Below, piece after piece: positions 13,124 through 26,700 of a stretch of 64,000 nucleotides of DNA. The notes beneath the pieces are model-generated. The model ran no database searches and was not told the origin of the DNA. It was given only the letters and a program-made list of their open reading frames with translations. Position numbers and translations under genes: made by a program. This DNA is from Annona cherimola. Taxonomy: Eukaryota; Streptophyta; Magnoliopsida; Magnoliales; Annonaceae. Positions within the stretch are counted from its first letter, which is position 1. The number at the start of each line of letters is the position of its first letter. The stretch covers positions 30,545,452-30,609,451 of the forward strand of contig CM059972.1 in assembly GCA_030490835.1 (NCBI GenBank), written 5' to 3'.

Positions 13124-13395
13124 GGGTGTATTTGAAAAGTGATGAAATTTTCGAATGGAAAATCTTTTGGTGTAAAAATCTTTAAATTAACAGAAAATAA
13201 CGTAATACGGTAAAATAATAATATAGAGTAAATTAGATTAAATAAGATAATTATACAAATAATTGTGCATTTGCAAGTTAAGTTAATTGTATAAAAATAT
13301 GTTAAAATGCTTTGAAATAAAATAATTATGAAATGTAAAAAATTTTAACTTAAAAAAAATTTATTACAAAATTTTTATCATAGCCAAACATAACC
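13124..13395 (-). repeat. Tourist-like MITE, diverged full-length copy
   Basis: Starts GGGTGTATTTG and ends AGCCAAACATAACC, the family's terminal inverted repeat with substitutions. The interior follows the same order of phrases as the well-preserved copy at 49060-49340, in the same orientation. Flanking bases CAT and TAT may be a decayed 3-bp target duplication. A second partial copy begins at 13424 (AGGTGTGCTTGGTAA) and fades by about 13590. Confidence 0.7.
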
Positions 13396-13590
13396 TATAC
13401 TTAAAACTATTTATTTAGTTTATAGGTGTGCTTGGTAAAAGAAAATCACACAAATTTTTACAAACTTTTACATTTGAAGATTTTTTTTATCAAAACAGTC
13501 GATCAATTATTTGAAGTCTTATTTTTTAGTATTTTTACACATTTTCCATACAATTATTTTACTTTTTGATTATTGATGAAAAAAAGTCAC

Positions 13591-15060
13591 GTGGTTCAAA
13601 TTACACCTCCTGTTATCTACATTCTCATAATTTGAGACTCAATGTATATGCCTGGAGCGATCATTTATAATAATTATTATTTTACATGTGCATGTTTGAG
13701 TATGTAGTTTTCGTATATGAATTTTTATTTTTTAAGTTTCTGTCTACGTATGCGAGTTTAAGCGTGCAGTTTTCATACATTAAGTTTTTTAATTTTGTGA
13801 TCATTTATATTATTTTGAATTTCAAAAAAATGCTTATTTTTCATGAACTGGCGCATAAGAAATTAACATTTTATTTTTAAATTTCAAAATAAAACACTTT
13901 AAAAGTAAAAAATAAAAAACTTTATATGTATAAGCTATACGTTGGGGCCTACATTCGCCGATATTTAAAAAATAATAAATAAATGTTCAATGCAATACAC
14001 ACATTCACATTGATTTTTTTTGATAAGTCGTTGAATCTTAACTCTGATTAAAATATTAAAAACAATGGTAGAACATGATAGAGGGATTAAATGTTCTCCA
14101 TTCAGTCCAACTCAAGCGCACCGTTTGGAGACAATTAGGTTTGATTACTTGTAATTCATATTAAAAAAGCTAAAACTTTCGAAAATTTTATTTGAGAAGG
14201 TTTTATAGTAATTTTATTTTTATTACTATTTATTTTCCAACCATATCCCTGTGCCGGCTTTGTTTCCTGATTAACTTCTAAATTTAAGACTAAACTTCTT
14301 GATTAGAAAATTTTGATAGAAGAAACCAGGAAATTAAACGGCCAGTACATACTATAAAAAAAAATGAATGCAATCAACGAATATTTTTGTAGAGCAATTT
14401 ATTTTCCACTTCTACCAATTTAGTATCACATTATCCTTCCATTAATCATAAATGAAAATGAAAAGAAAAATGGAAAGATAGAGCTTTATAATCACCCACT
14501 AATTTTTGGGAAAATTCTTCCCGCGCGACCCTAATTCATAATATAATTTCACAAATTTCTTGTACGGACTACGGACGCTGTTATAATCTACCCTGATTCA
14601 TAATATAATTCCACAAATTCTTATTTTTTCCATCTAAATTTCAATAATTGAAACAATTTAACCCTAGTCTACAAATATTACACCTGCCTAAATCCATTTT
14701 TTCAAGCAGCTTGTATATAAAATTTATCCGGACAACAATAATTTTGGATAAACAAATAAATGTCGGATGAGTAAAGTAGTAATTTGATAGACAACAACAG
14801 TTTTGACAACATAGGTGTACGGCACGTGTATGAGAGAAATTAAAGTGAAATATTGTAAATATAATAGGAATTTGTGAACTTGTAAGTATATTAATAATCC
14901 AAATATTGTAAATATACAGGAAAATTTTCTTAAATGATTGTGGATCGATACCTGATAGTGTTGCCAGGCAGTGAACCCAGCTGCTATTCTGATTTTTATT
15001 TTATTTTTATTTTTTTTAACTTTCACAGATGCATCATTTGAATCGCCGACACAGGGGCTT
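13591..15060. other. AT-rich intergenic DNA upstream of TSPO
   Basis: No coding sequence recognised. 14540-14620 contains two similar CATAATATAATT(T/C)CACAAATT phrases, a small local duplication. Confidence 0.55.
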
Positions 15061-15069
15061 TCTAATTCC

Positions 15070-15076
15070 ATATAAG
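15070..15076 (+). promoter_or_regulatory. TATA box of the TSPO gene (putative)
   Basis: ATATAAG sits at the boundary between AT-rich upstream DNA and a GC-rich leader, about 350 bases before the chosen TSPO ATG. It argues that the in-frame ATG at 15081, only 5 bases downstream, is not transcribed. Confidence 0.45.
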
Positions 15077-15422
15077 ACGAGTGCCGGTGGCGGAAGAAGC
15101 GACTCGAAGTGGGCAGAGCATCAAAAAGAGTCCAGATTGGATAGACCCGGATCTCCCACGACTTGGACCCAAAACGACGCGCTGGCACAACACTCTCCCA
15201 CGCGTAGCATTCGCGGCCGATTTCGGCCGTCCCCACGTCTGCTTCGAAGCACAATCTCCCGCCACGCGGCCCCAGCATCCCGCCACGCTGCGGTTGAAAT
15301 CCATCCCGAGGGAGCCGTTTCAGCCCATCCACACCCATTCCCCTCATAACACGTTCTTCTCCCCTCCTTCCCGCCTCTCTCCCTTTCCCGGCATCCTCCC
15401 CTCCCCCCCATCAATCTTTCCA

Positions 15423-15989
15423 ATGGCCACCCAAAACCTCAAACAACGTCCCCAAGACGACCAAGACGCCGCCGCCTTCGCTACTACCACTGCAACTCCT
15501 ACTACTTACAACGTCAGGGCCAAGCGCGCCAAGAGACTCGCCATGGCCCGCCGTGGCTTACGCTCGCTGGCGGTGGCCGTCGGGATTCCCTTCTCCCTCT
15601 CCCTCCTATCCATCTTCGGCTTCGGCGCCAGCTGCGGCCACAGCCCCCTGCCGCTCGTCCCCGTGTGGGTCATCCACTTCGCCTCGCTCTCCTCCGCCTG
15701 CCTCATGGGCCTCTCCGGCTGGCTCATGTGGGCCGAAGGCGGCTTCCACCAGCAGCCCGCGGCGCTGTTACTGTACGTAGCGCAGTTCGTGCTGACCATG
15801 CTCTGGGCGCCCGTCGTCCTCGGCTGGGGGGCCCGCTGGCTGGGCCTCCTTGTATGCGCCTTGCTCTTCGTCGCGCTCTATGGTTGCTCTCTGCGTTTCC
15901 GGCGCGTGAATCCTATCGCCGGGGACTTGGTGAAGCCGGTGCTCGCCTGGGCTGCCTTTCTTGGCCTCATGAACTACAAGCTCGCCTGA
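15423..15989 (+). CDS. TSPO: Translocator protein homologue (TSPO/MBR family)
   Basis: Single-exon gene, 188 residues starting MATQNLKQRPQ. A roughly 45-residue hydrophilic, basic N-terminal extension (typical of plant TSPO) precedes five hydrophobic segments at about 48-68, 82-102, 110-128, 133-150 and 165-185. Family signatures include VPVWVIHFASLSSACLMG, SGWLMWAEGGF, LLYVAQFVLTMLWAPVV and NPIAGDLVKPVLAWAAF. Plant TSPO is a stress- and ABA-induced membrane protein of the ER/Golgi that binds tetrapyrroles and is degraded by autophagy. The frame is open for another 114 codons upstream, but that part is Pro/Arg/His-rich leader-like sequence without family similarity, so the Met at 15423 was chosen. 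Codons are strongly G/C-ending compared with neighbouring DNA. ALG3 follows in the same orientation, 1.7 kb away. Confidence 0.96.
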   Translation: MATQNLKQRPQDDQDAAAFATTTATPTTYNVRAKRAKRLAMARRGLRSLAVAVGIPFSLSLLSIFGFGASCGHSPLPLVPVWVIHFASLSSACLMGLSGWLMWAEGGFHQQPAALLLYVAQFVLTMLWAPVVLGWGARWLGLLVCALLFVALYGCSLRFRRVNPIAGDLVKPVLAWAAFLGLMNYKLA

Positions 15990-17713
15990 GACTTTTAACG
16001 TTGGAAATTAATGATAGCTAGCTAGCTTTTCGTCGTGCATTTGGGGTTGGTTTGCTCGTCTGATTGTGTTTGTGCATGAAGATGGTTTTGTGTACGTAGG
16101 TTAATTACGTGTGCTGTCGCGTTGAGCGCGCGCGCTCTCTCTCTCGATAGCTTGGTCGTGAGAAAGCTTTGATGATGATGATGATCGTGATGTAGACTGT
16201 TCGTTTTCTTGCTCTTCCCGGCCGGTTACCCATATGTATTCATTTTTCAGCCATGTAATGTATATATAAACATATGGAAAGAGGAAGGGGGTCAAAAATT
16301 AAAATCAATGTATACGTCCCCCCGCCTTTTTATAAACAAGCGTCGAGAATTTCTACTGAAGAAGGGATCTCTGCATTTACTTGTCCTTTTTTTTTTTTTT
16401 TTTTTTTTTTGAGAATTTGCAAATTTTACTTGATAGCTGTTAAATTTGTAATAAGCCTCCTCTATGTATGTGAACTTTATGTGCAAATAATACCTTTATC
16501 AACGAGAATAGTTGTGCCTTCTCGTGCAAGTCGATCTTTGACTACCGAAATTCCGATTATCAAAAGATTGATTGAGGCATAGTTTCAGCTTTGAGAACGA
16601 ATTGCATCACAATGCCAGTCGATGTACTAGCTGCCCATCAGAGAAGCAGGGCATTCACCCATTCTCCCAGATATGTCACAGTTACCACGAGTAAACATAT
16701 TAATGACAAAGAATACATTTTTATTTTGTTATGCGACTATGTAATTGTACGCTCCTTCTCAATAAATAAAAAGAAAAAATAAGATCATTCTATTTCAACA
16801 GACTTACACTCAAATTTTATAGCTCGACATCTGCTATATCGATTATGATTTTCCTTTAGATTGATTTTCCTATCTCTAAAGGAAATGTACCTTATTTTTT
16901 ACTTACTTTTCTCATATAATTATTATGTAGTAAAAAGAGGACGAATATATTTTACAATGACTTCTTCACATATTTTCAACAACTTTGTCTATTTCAAGTT
17001 TATTTCTTATGCTTTAATCATTATACTTACTATATTATTCACTTTCTCTTTTTCTTCAGAATTTGCCCAACAAATCTTTTCCCCAAGGCTAAAAGATTTA
17101 AGTGACATGACAGTCTACCTTGCTAATTTAACAAAAAACTGAGAGAAAATATTCAACATTTTTTGTTTAGGCTTTTTGGTATTATAAATTGAAATTAAAT
17201 TTGGATGAGAAGATTAGATAAACGTTGATTGTTGTTTATTTCAGAGCGAAAATTTAATCCGAAGAATGAAAAGGTAAATTTAAGAACAGAAAAAGCGTGG
17301 TTGGATTTAGATAAGAAATTTGGATAAGATTGATTGTTGTCTTTTTATAAAATTGATAACTTATTTGCGAAGAATGAAAAAAATGGTTTTTTTTTTAATC
17401 ATCGAATAAAAATAGTTTTAACAATGGGAAAATGTGGTTAATATCGACAAAACTTCTACAAGGACAAAAATAACATTAAAAATTATTTTTTTGAAATGAG
17501 AATTTGTCTCATTTCATGATCATGTCCTCTAATGATTTTTTTAAAGTTACAGGGTAACTAAAAAGTAATTAGAAAAAACCTGCTTAGAATCAAAATCCGT
17601 TTCTCGAATAACTCAGGTCAGTCCCACACGGGAGAACAGAGCGGCCGTTCCTCAGCTCTTCTGCAGGTCTCCGTCGTCTCGAGTCTCAGCCGCGAGAGCC
17701 GCGAGAAAGAGTC
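15990..17713. other. TSPO 3' flank and ALG3 promoter/leader
   Basis: Contains a CT dinucleotide run near 16134-16146, a GATGAT run near 16170-16182 and a T22-24 run at 16388-16411. 17620-17713 becomes GC-rich (GCAGGTCTCCGTCGTCTCGAG) and is the probable ALG3 5' leader. No further gene recognised. Confidence 0.55.
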
Positions 17714-20700
17714 ATGGAGGCAGCAGCAGCAGCCAACCATTCATCCCACGACGGCTTTAAAATTTCAAAACACGCCTTATTCGCTTCAACGCTGCTCGTA
17801 GCGGAAACCCTTCTCGTTGTTCTCATCGTCGCCTATGTCCCATGTACGAAACAATCTCTATCTGCATTATCCGCCATTTCGATCCCAGAATCAATATCTA
17901 TGCACTCACCTGTTGATTTCGATCGTACCCATTTGTTGGGTATTCGAGAAGAAGTCAAGGGGTACCTGGTATTGTATCATTTGCCTACTTTAATTTCGTA
18001 TTCTGTTGTTTGTTCGATGTCAGATACAAAGATAGACTGGGATGCTTACATGTCGCAGGTATATTTGTTTTCTCTTTCATGATTTTAGGTGTTTGTTGAT
18101 TTTTGCTTTCCTTCTTCGTGACTTTTGGGTTGGATCTCATTTGGGGTGGGATTTGAATGGTGGGAGTGAGTTAGGTGACTGGATTTCTTGGAGGAGAGAG
18201 GGATTACATGAAATTGAGGGGAGATACTGGGCCTTTGGTGTATCCAGCTGGATTTCTCTATGTCTATTCAGCTATCCAGTTCCTCACAGGAGGAGAGATC
18301 TACCCTGCTCAGGTAGTTACTTGAAGACTCCAAACTTGCATCTTTACAAGCATTCCTATGCGTGCTGCAAAGACTCAATGCTGTGGATATATGCTGCAGC
18401 ATACCCATCAGATTAATTTTACTGCTATCACATCGATTGTTAATTCAATTTTCATTTACTTTTTTTTTTTGTTTTATAAAAAAAAATTAGTGCACCACTT
18501 TACATGCTTGTTGAGCTAGCTGTGTCATGTTGGATTCTGCTCCTTGCATTGTGGACGTTCATTTGCTTGAATTAATTGGAATTGGACGCCCTTTTGTGCA
18601 ACTGTTATAGGGAAGCTGGGTTAGATCTACGCAGTCGCATGCATGAAGTCAAACATGGCTGTTGAATTAACAATTAAATCTGCAGTTTATTATTGCAATG
18701 GAAAGTAGTATAGTTAGTTGATGCCCTCAAACAATAGAGTTATATTTATGCATGACAGAAATCAGGCAGAGGAATTATTCGAACTAGTAGTATTTGAAAA
18801 TATGTTTGATTTGAGGATTTATTGTGATATTTGCACAAGTATGCACTTATGTGCTGAAGTATTTTGAAATGATATTTTGCGCGACACCTTATTATTCTAT
18901 TATTTAGTGCAGTGAAATGCGTTCTAACTCCAGGTACTGCTCGCATGGGATTTCGGTGTTGTCAATAATGCTGCAGTGATTTCTTGAGAAAGTAGAATTT
19001 CATTTAATTGTGCTATATGTATTATACCTTAAGGTTGTTGACATTGCGTGAATCCTGATTTCATATTTTTTAGTTTATCTAACTAAGAAGCATCATTCTT
19101 GGGAGATTGTCAACTAATCATGGGAATATCATGTGTATATGCCAATACAGGAGACAGAATATCATCTATCCTTCTTTCAACCATGACTCTAAATTGTTTT
19201 CTCAGGGCATGTTTGGCTACTTCAAAGTTGGATTGTAAATTTGGGAAAATTCGACTTTTTTTTTGAAATTTCTAAATTTCCAAAGAATCTTCAATATCCC
19301 AATATATAATTACCCTATTTTTTTAAATCATCACTATTTATATTTTCTTTAGAGGTGTTAATGGTCATGGTCAACCCGCTCGTCTAACCCGCTTATAAAT
19401 GTGTTTGAGTTGGAATTTTTAAATAAATGAGTTATGATTCGCGAACCCGTTTAACCATTTAATTAAATAAATGGATTAGGGTTGAGATTTTATAAGCCGT
19501 CAACTCGTTTAGTAATCCGTTTATCTCATTTAACCTGTTCAACCAATTTAACCTGTTTAACCCATTAAAGTTATACCTATATAAATGTAAATCCTTTGAT
19601 TGTTTTCCCTTTAAGTCTTTCTCTTGTTACCTAATTATCATTTTTCAACTGTTGTCCTAATTCCATTACTTATTTCTATTTCCTTTGCGCCAAAAATACT
19701 CTTTCATCTCTCATTGCAAGATCATTGTGTGCGAGAATTTAGGCCTTCAGGTCGTTTGCTGTACAATCTGTTAACACCCGTCAATCCATTTATTAAATGG
19801 GTTGAAAATAGGTCAGGATTGAGATTTTTTAAATGAGTTAATAAACGGATTAGGTTTGAGATATTTTAAATAGATTAGGATTAGGATTAGGCTCCAACCC
19901 GTCCAACCCGATCCGTTAACACTCCTGATTTTCCCTTCCCAATTTATGATGCGACATATAAGGCAACTGATTTTATACACCCGGGTGCACTTAGCTTTGG
20001 TGCACTTGGGTGCAAAAACTCATTTTTAAATATTTTTTAGAATTTTTTATAAAACTGTTAATCTAAGTGTGTTTAATGTGTATTTAATCTAACTGTTAAT
20101 CAATGGCATTTTCGTAATTTGAATTACGAGAATGTCATTAATTTTAAAAAATCTAAAAAAATCCACAACTTGATACACATCTTAAACACACATAGATTAA
20201 CAGTTATATAAAAAAATTTTCAAAAAAAAAATATAAAAATAGGTTTTTGCGCCTGGGTGCACCAGGTGCACCGAAGCTTAGTGCACCCGGGTGCGCAGAT
20301 AACAACTTGACATATAACTAACACAAAAACCCTAATTTTCCACTTTATTCAGAATCAATTCTGATCGAATGGAATAGACTCTTAGTATTTTCACACTGAT
20401 ATACTCAAGGTTACCAACACAAAACATGTTTGTCAGTTCAATCATAATTTATTTGGTTATTGTTCGAGTAGTTGGATATTTTCATTTATGCTTTTGCTTC
20501 TAGTGAAATTTTCTTAAACCTTGCCTGTTTTCATCAAATAATCTTTAAGCCGTATCTGTTTTGATATCTTTGCAGATTGTATTTGGAGTCCTCTATATTA
20601 TAAACCTTGGAATAATCTTGATTATCTACACAAAGACCAACTTGGTGAGAAATCCTTTTAACATTTGCTTTAAGATGTTATAATTATGTTCCCATCAAAA

Positions 20701-23700
20701 AAACGAAAAAGATGTTACAATTATGTTGGTGTCAGTTCATGCTTTTTCGAACACAGGAGTGGTCTGGAACGTTTTTTCGATTTCTGTGAAATGTTAATAA
20801 TTTGAGCGGATCAGGTTGGTTATCAGTGCCTGGACCACAAAATGGAACCTATGCAAATTTCAAATGCAGTTTGGTTAGGCCTACTGGAACCAACCTTTCG
20901 TGTAGCTAAAAGGGAACCTGCCCTTCTTAAAGTTGGATTGGTTCCTGTTTTGTTTGCATTTACTTAAATTGCTTCCTCTAAGTATTTATTGATCACCAGA
21001 GTTTGACTGACTTGGGAAAACTCAGTCCACTTTGAATGCTTGTACAGTTCTTCTGTTAGGTTTTTCTTCTTCTCAGTGTCTATTTAGACTACGGATATAT
21101 TTGCTCCTTATTGTAGATTAGATCCAAATGATCTTGAAAGACTATGCAGCTTCCATGGTGGGCTCTTTGCTTGCTTTCTTTATCAAAAAGAGTTCATTCC
21201 ATCTTCATGCTTCGCCTCTTTAATGACTGTTTCGCAATGACGTTGCTTCATGCTGCTCTGGCATCAGCTCTTTATCAAAGATGGCATCTGGCATTGCTTA
21301 TTTTCAGGTGATTATCAAATACCTTGCTGAGCCTTTGAGACAAGCAATGGAAGTTCGCTTGACTCCTTTTTTCTTCTTGTAGTGGTGCTGTGTCAATCAA
21401 GATGAATGTGCTCCTTTGTGCTCCTCCATTATTACTTCTCATGTTGAAGGTACAGTAGTATTTGTGGTTCAGTTTTATGAATGATCATTCTGATATATTA
21501 TTTCATGTGTAAGAGCACCTGTCCTTGTGGCACTCTCATGTATTTTAGGGCCTCAAAACCTGCTAGGACCTGTCCCATGCCAGGCCCTTCACCTGGGGAC
21601 CATCCCATACTGGGCCACAGCCCCTCCTAGGCACTGTTCCGAGCCCACAATATTCTAGTACAAAGCGAGACTTTGCAGAGTTGTTTGAGCTAGAATATTA
21701 TGGGCTTGGAACAGTGCCTAGGAGGGGCTAGGCCCTGACATGGGACATTCCTTAGGTGGAGGGCCTGGTATGGAAACTGGTATGGGATGGGTCCTAACAA
21801 AACCTGAGATGGGAACATCCATCAATTGATGACTTACAAATGGAATGATGTTGAATGAATTTTCAGGGACTTGGGTCTTGGTGTTACATGCCCTTTTGTT
21901 TTGATGTCCCTTCATTGCAGTGGTTCCGCTTGTAACTATTCACAACTTACTCTGTGATGGCCCCTAAAACCTCAAATGCCTTACTTCTTTATTTGAACAC
22001 TGCTGCTGCAGGGAATGAACATAGCAGGGGTGCTATCAGCCTTGGTAGGTGCAGCATCAGTGCAGGTGTGTGGCTTTTTAATTGATTGTTTCAACTGGCC
22101 TTCCTTGCTTTCTAAATAAGTTTAGAAGGAAAGAAACTGAATCTCAATTCTTAATGTGTGAACATTATGTTTCATGTACATTAAGTGGTTGGGTTGCTTA
22201 ATTCATACGAGTTGCACAGAAAGGTCCATCCATGGGTTCATCTGTTTATGATGGAGTGATGATCTAGAAATTGGACTACTGTGCCTCATGTGTAGCTCGT
22301 GAGTGGGGAAGCACAATGATGGCCCAGTCAATCTTCGATATTCTTTTGCTGATTAGCTGAAGACCTATCACAGCTGCTGTATTTTGTAACTTTTGTTCGA
22401 AGTCATTTCACTTCGATAACTTTGCCAATGAACTGTTCTGCAGATTTTGTTGGGGCTGCCCTTTTTGTTATCATATCCAATTGGATATATTTCAAGAGCC
22501 TTCAATCTTGGACGCGTTTTCATCCATTTCTGGTGCATCTTCGAACTCATTTCTTATTTTAGTTGTGTGATGTTCTGGAGGGCCTTTAATTTCATGCTTC
22601 TGTTGACCAAAATGGTAGAAGACGTCAATGCATTGAGTAGTGGTTAACTAAAATGAAAATTCCATCCATTGACTGCATCCATGCACATAAAGAAGTTGGA
22701 TTGGAGGCATGACCACCTGAAGAAAATTGGTATGACCGTGTGCGCTAGATGGATTGATCAAGTCTGCGTATGTCGGGACTCAGGATGTGGCCAACTATTT
22801 GCTGGTTGGAACATGGTTGCAGCCACAGTGGATGGAATCGTGGGTCTTGGATACCCGTTGAGGAAGCTTAGATAGGAACATTTCGTTTATTCCATTATTT
22901 GATCACGACTGAGTGGAAGTTTGGAATACTAGAGATCTACTGGACAGAAATGTGTATGGATGTTTTTTTCCCAAAACTTATCCTTTGATGTGGGCATTGG
23001 CCCCATACTTGTATCTTCTCTTACTAATCACTGAATGCTTGACCTCATTTCTGCTGCACATTGTACAATTTAATCTTGTTGGTGCAGGTGGCATCAGCTA
23101 AATGTTCAGTTCTCGTTTCTTTGTCAGGTCTGTGAACTTCAAGTTTGTTCCTGAAGAAATCTTTGTTTCAAAGGAATTTGCTATTGGTTTGCTGGTTATT
23201 CATCTGATGCTTCTTGCTCTTTTTGCGCATTATAAGTGGTGCAAGTAAGTGCTTGCGGAGTTATATTTATGTTTACATAATTATATTGGCCATTGGTTCC
23301 ATTCATGTTCATGTGTATTAGCTCTTTACTGGGGAGGAAACTTTTGATGCGGTGAGGTGTATTTTGAACTAAAGTTTTAATGTTCAGAGTTTTTTATTTG
23401 CAGGGTGTGTTTGTTTTCCAAAAAAACTTTTCAACTAAAACTTTTCACTCTCCACAATTACCTTATTTTTTAATTATTTCTTTACATCTTCCTATACAAA
23501 CTACCCTACTTTTCAATCATTTCTACGCAACTATCTATACAACTAACCTATCTATTTTAACTTTATTCTCTTTATTTCTCATTATTACTCCTATCCTATC
23601 ACAACATTTTCTCTCATTTTAAAAACTTTTCATCCAAAAGTTTTATCACTTTTCAAATACACCCTTGAATGTTGTTTTCGATTGGCATGTGTTGTAATGG

Positions 23701-26700
23701 TGAGAACTAAATCAAATGATGCCATTTGAAAGTTATTAGGTAAAAACCAAAAGCAGGTGATTGAGTTGTTATTGGCAATCTGATTCTGAGATTGAAGTCT
23801 GTTGAGATGCCTGCTTTCCAGCCCTCAACAGTGATGTCCTTTTGTAAGGGCAGTTGATTATTAAACAGAATAAAGGTTGCAGCAAAAGATCCACACACAG
23901 GAAAGAAGAACTTGAGGGCTTATAACCAGAAACTGAGTCCTATCGGAAAAGGAAATTTTGCAAAGAACCAGAGAACACAGATTGATTACTGGAGAATTAA
24001 AAATTAATGACTGAACAGCAGAACAATATTTGGACTCTTTATGACTTACTATGTTGTGGCTATGTTAGTTATCTGCCTGTGGCTTTTGAATTGACAGTTT
24101 TAAAATGTGAAAATGATAAAACTGTACAAACCTTACATCTTGATTATTTAAGCTCTTTTGACTTGTATTTTCTTCCTTATCCAATTATATGGACAGAAGT
24201 GGTGGTTCAGATTCTCTTTAAATCATTTTTCTATCTATTTGTGGCGCCTATGTGTATGCTGTGAGGGTAACAACTGATGTGGAGAGACCTAGGCCTTTCC
24301 TTTGTTTTTGTCTATCACTCTAGCAATTTTTTTTCCCCTCATCTTCTCTGACTGTCATGATCAATCTACTCATCCTAAGGACCATTTGCAGGCATGAAGG
24401 GGGTCTTATCAATTTCTTGAGTTCTAAATTTTCCCGTGGGAAATTAAATTGCGCTTGTTCAAGTTCATCTGATCTTCATTGCATTTGGCTTCTTAGGCCA
24501 ATCAAGACTCTGAGCAAAGAACGTAAGCCCCGGACATTTGATCTTTTTGTTTCCAGAATTCAATATTCATTTACCATCTTGTTTGTTCCTTGTATTTACT
24601 GTTATAATTGGAATTTTGGATACTTATATATTGTCATGGGATCAATCCAGATATTGTGACTGTTATGTTTGTTGGGAACTTCATAGGCATCGTGTGTGCT
24701 CGATCTCTGCACTATCAATTCTATTCATGGTGAGCATTGTCTAACCTTCTTTATCGGTTCCTCAGCAAAGAACTTCCTGCAGCATTAAATGTTGTGACTA
24801 TAGTATGGGATCTTAAGTTAGATGCATGCGAAATGTTATTTTGCATGGTAGAATACTAGAATAATGTGGGCTGGATTCTTCCTTCAATCACCAGATACTG
24901 GATTCTGTTGAATCCGTGCCCTCAAAATCATTTGGAGGAGCATGATTTTTTCTATGGGGATTGACATGGTGGAGCTACTAGAGTCTAGGGTGAACGGAAA
25001 TTTATGGCTTGATGCACATTGAAGTAGGATGTGGATTAGGACAGTCCGTGGAGGCTGTGGTACCATAGCAGTGGTGCCAGCTAAAAATACACCCTTGCTG
25101 GATGTCAGTTGGGAGACGTGGAGCACCAAAGCTTCACAAACTGTCGCAAGGAGACAATGAGTGGTCTGTCATAACTCGCACATCAGCTGTTGAGCTTGGA
25201 TGGGATGAGGATAAGCTGGAACCTATATTTTGTGCACTTTCTTATTCCCTCCCCCCCCCCCCCTCCCCAATCGAAAAAAAAAAAAAAACCTAATTTTCTC
25301 ATTTTCCATGTAACTTTTTCTAATTCCCATACCACTTGTTTCATTCCCGATATATGACAATACTTTTTCCATTCCGCATCCTCATCCCATCTGAGTTGTG
25401 TTTGAGCTGTTGAAGATATCCAATCACGTCCCTGCCAAAAGTTGAGCTTACTTACTCTCTACTCTCGAGGTCATCTAGGCTAATTTGTATGAGCACTCAA
25501 GTTGTAAATGGGAAGTTTTTACTTTAAACAGTTCCTAGTGACATAGCTGCCAGACTTGATAGTTGTGCTCTCTTTTTATAAATGTTGCGTTATCAAAGGT
25601 TCATTCTAATTGGCTGGATCTCTTAGGTATTGGTGCTAGTGGGGAAAGGTCATCTTACATTCTCACTTACATTTGTTTGGTTACTTTATTGAACATTTAA
25701 AATCAAAGCAAAGCTCAGAAGGTATTTGGACCATATTCACTAGGAGGCTGATGTAATGACTTTGGATGCCTATCTTCTATGACTGCTACAATGATGATAA
25801 TCTTGTCATTTATGCCGGTTTGATTTCTTAAAAGACGAAGAGTAATAGAAGAAAGAAATGAAAAGAAGAAAAAGTTTACTACTGGCGGAGGTTGCCTGTT
25901 GTCTCTGCCTGAGCAGTTCATGCGATGATGTCCACTTGTGAAAGGAATATTCATTTCCAGGAGAACATCTAAATAGGAAGATCATGTCATTGTAATATTT
26001 GGATTTTTTTTTTTATTGAATTGTCTTTTATTGTTGTTGAATTTGGACCCCAGATCCACTCTCTACTGAACTTCCATTTGTCGGATCATGTTGAAGGATG
26101 AGATGACTCATGGGGACTCTTATGACATGAGAAATCCATTATGCGAAGTGCAATCCCAGCATACAAACACAAGGCTTGAGGATACAATATCTGAATAACA
26201 CATTGTACTTTTTAAATGTGATCCACCCTTTTTTATGGCTGCTTTCCATCATTGGTGTGTGCAATATTTCATCCTTTGGACATTGTCGAGGATAAGACTT
26301 CCAAATCCTGAAATTCATATTCATTGTGGTTGTTTTGCTACGTGATTGCTTTCATCATAGATTGCTTGCCTATGATAATGATTTTCATTGGCATTTTCAT
26401 GCGTTTTTTTTTTTTGTCCTAATTGACAGAATTTAACACCAACCTTTTCTCTGTGCGGCTTATTGCAGGTACTTCTACAGTTTACCATTTCTTTTGTGGA
26501 AAACAAGTTTTCCTACTCCAATTAGGTCTGTTGCTGATGTTTTTTTCCCATTCATTATCTCCTCTCAATGTTCCTTCTAAGCAGGACGGCTTGTCCATTA
26601 TATTTATGCGGTGAAGCTCTTTGGATTCGAATGTTCAAATCATAGGCCTCATTTTTAACATTAACCAACATCAGCTAATGCGGTGGCAGTCAAATTAACT

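Noticed and set aside
17714..18416. Continuous frames read straight through ALG3 exons 1-3
   Set aside because: They run across GT-AG introns; splicing restores the conserved ALG3 sequence instead.
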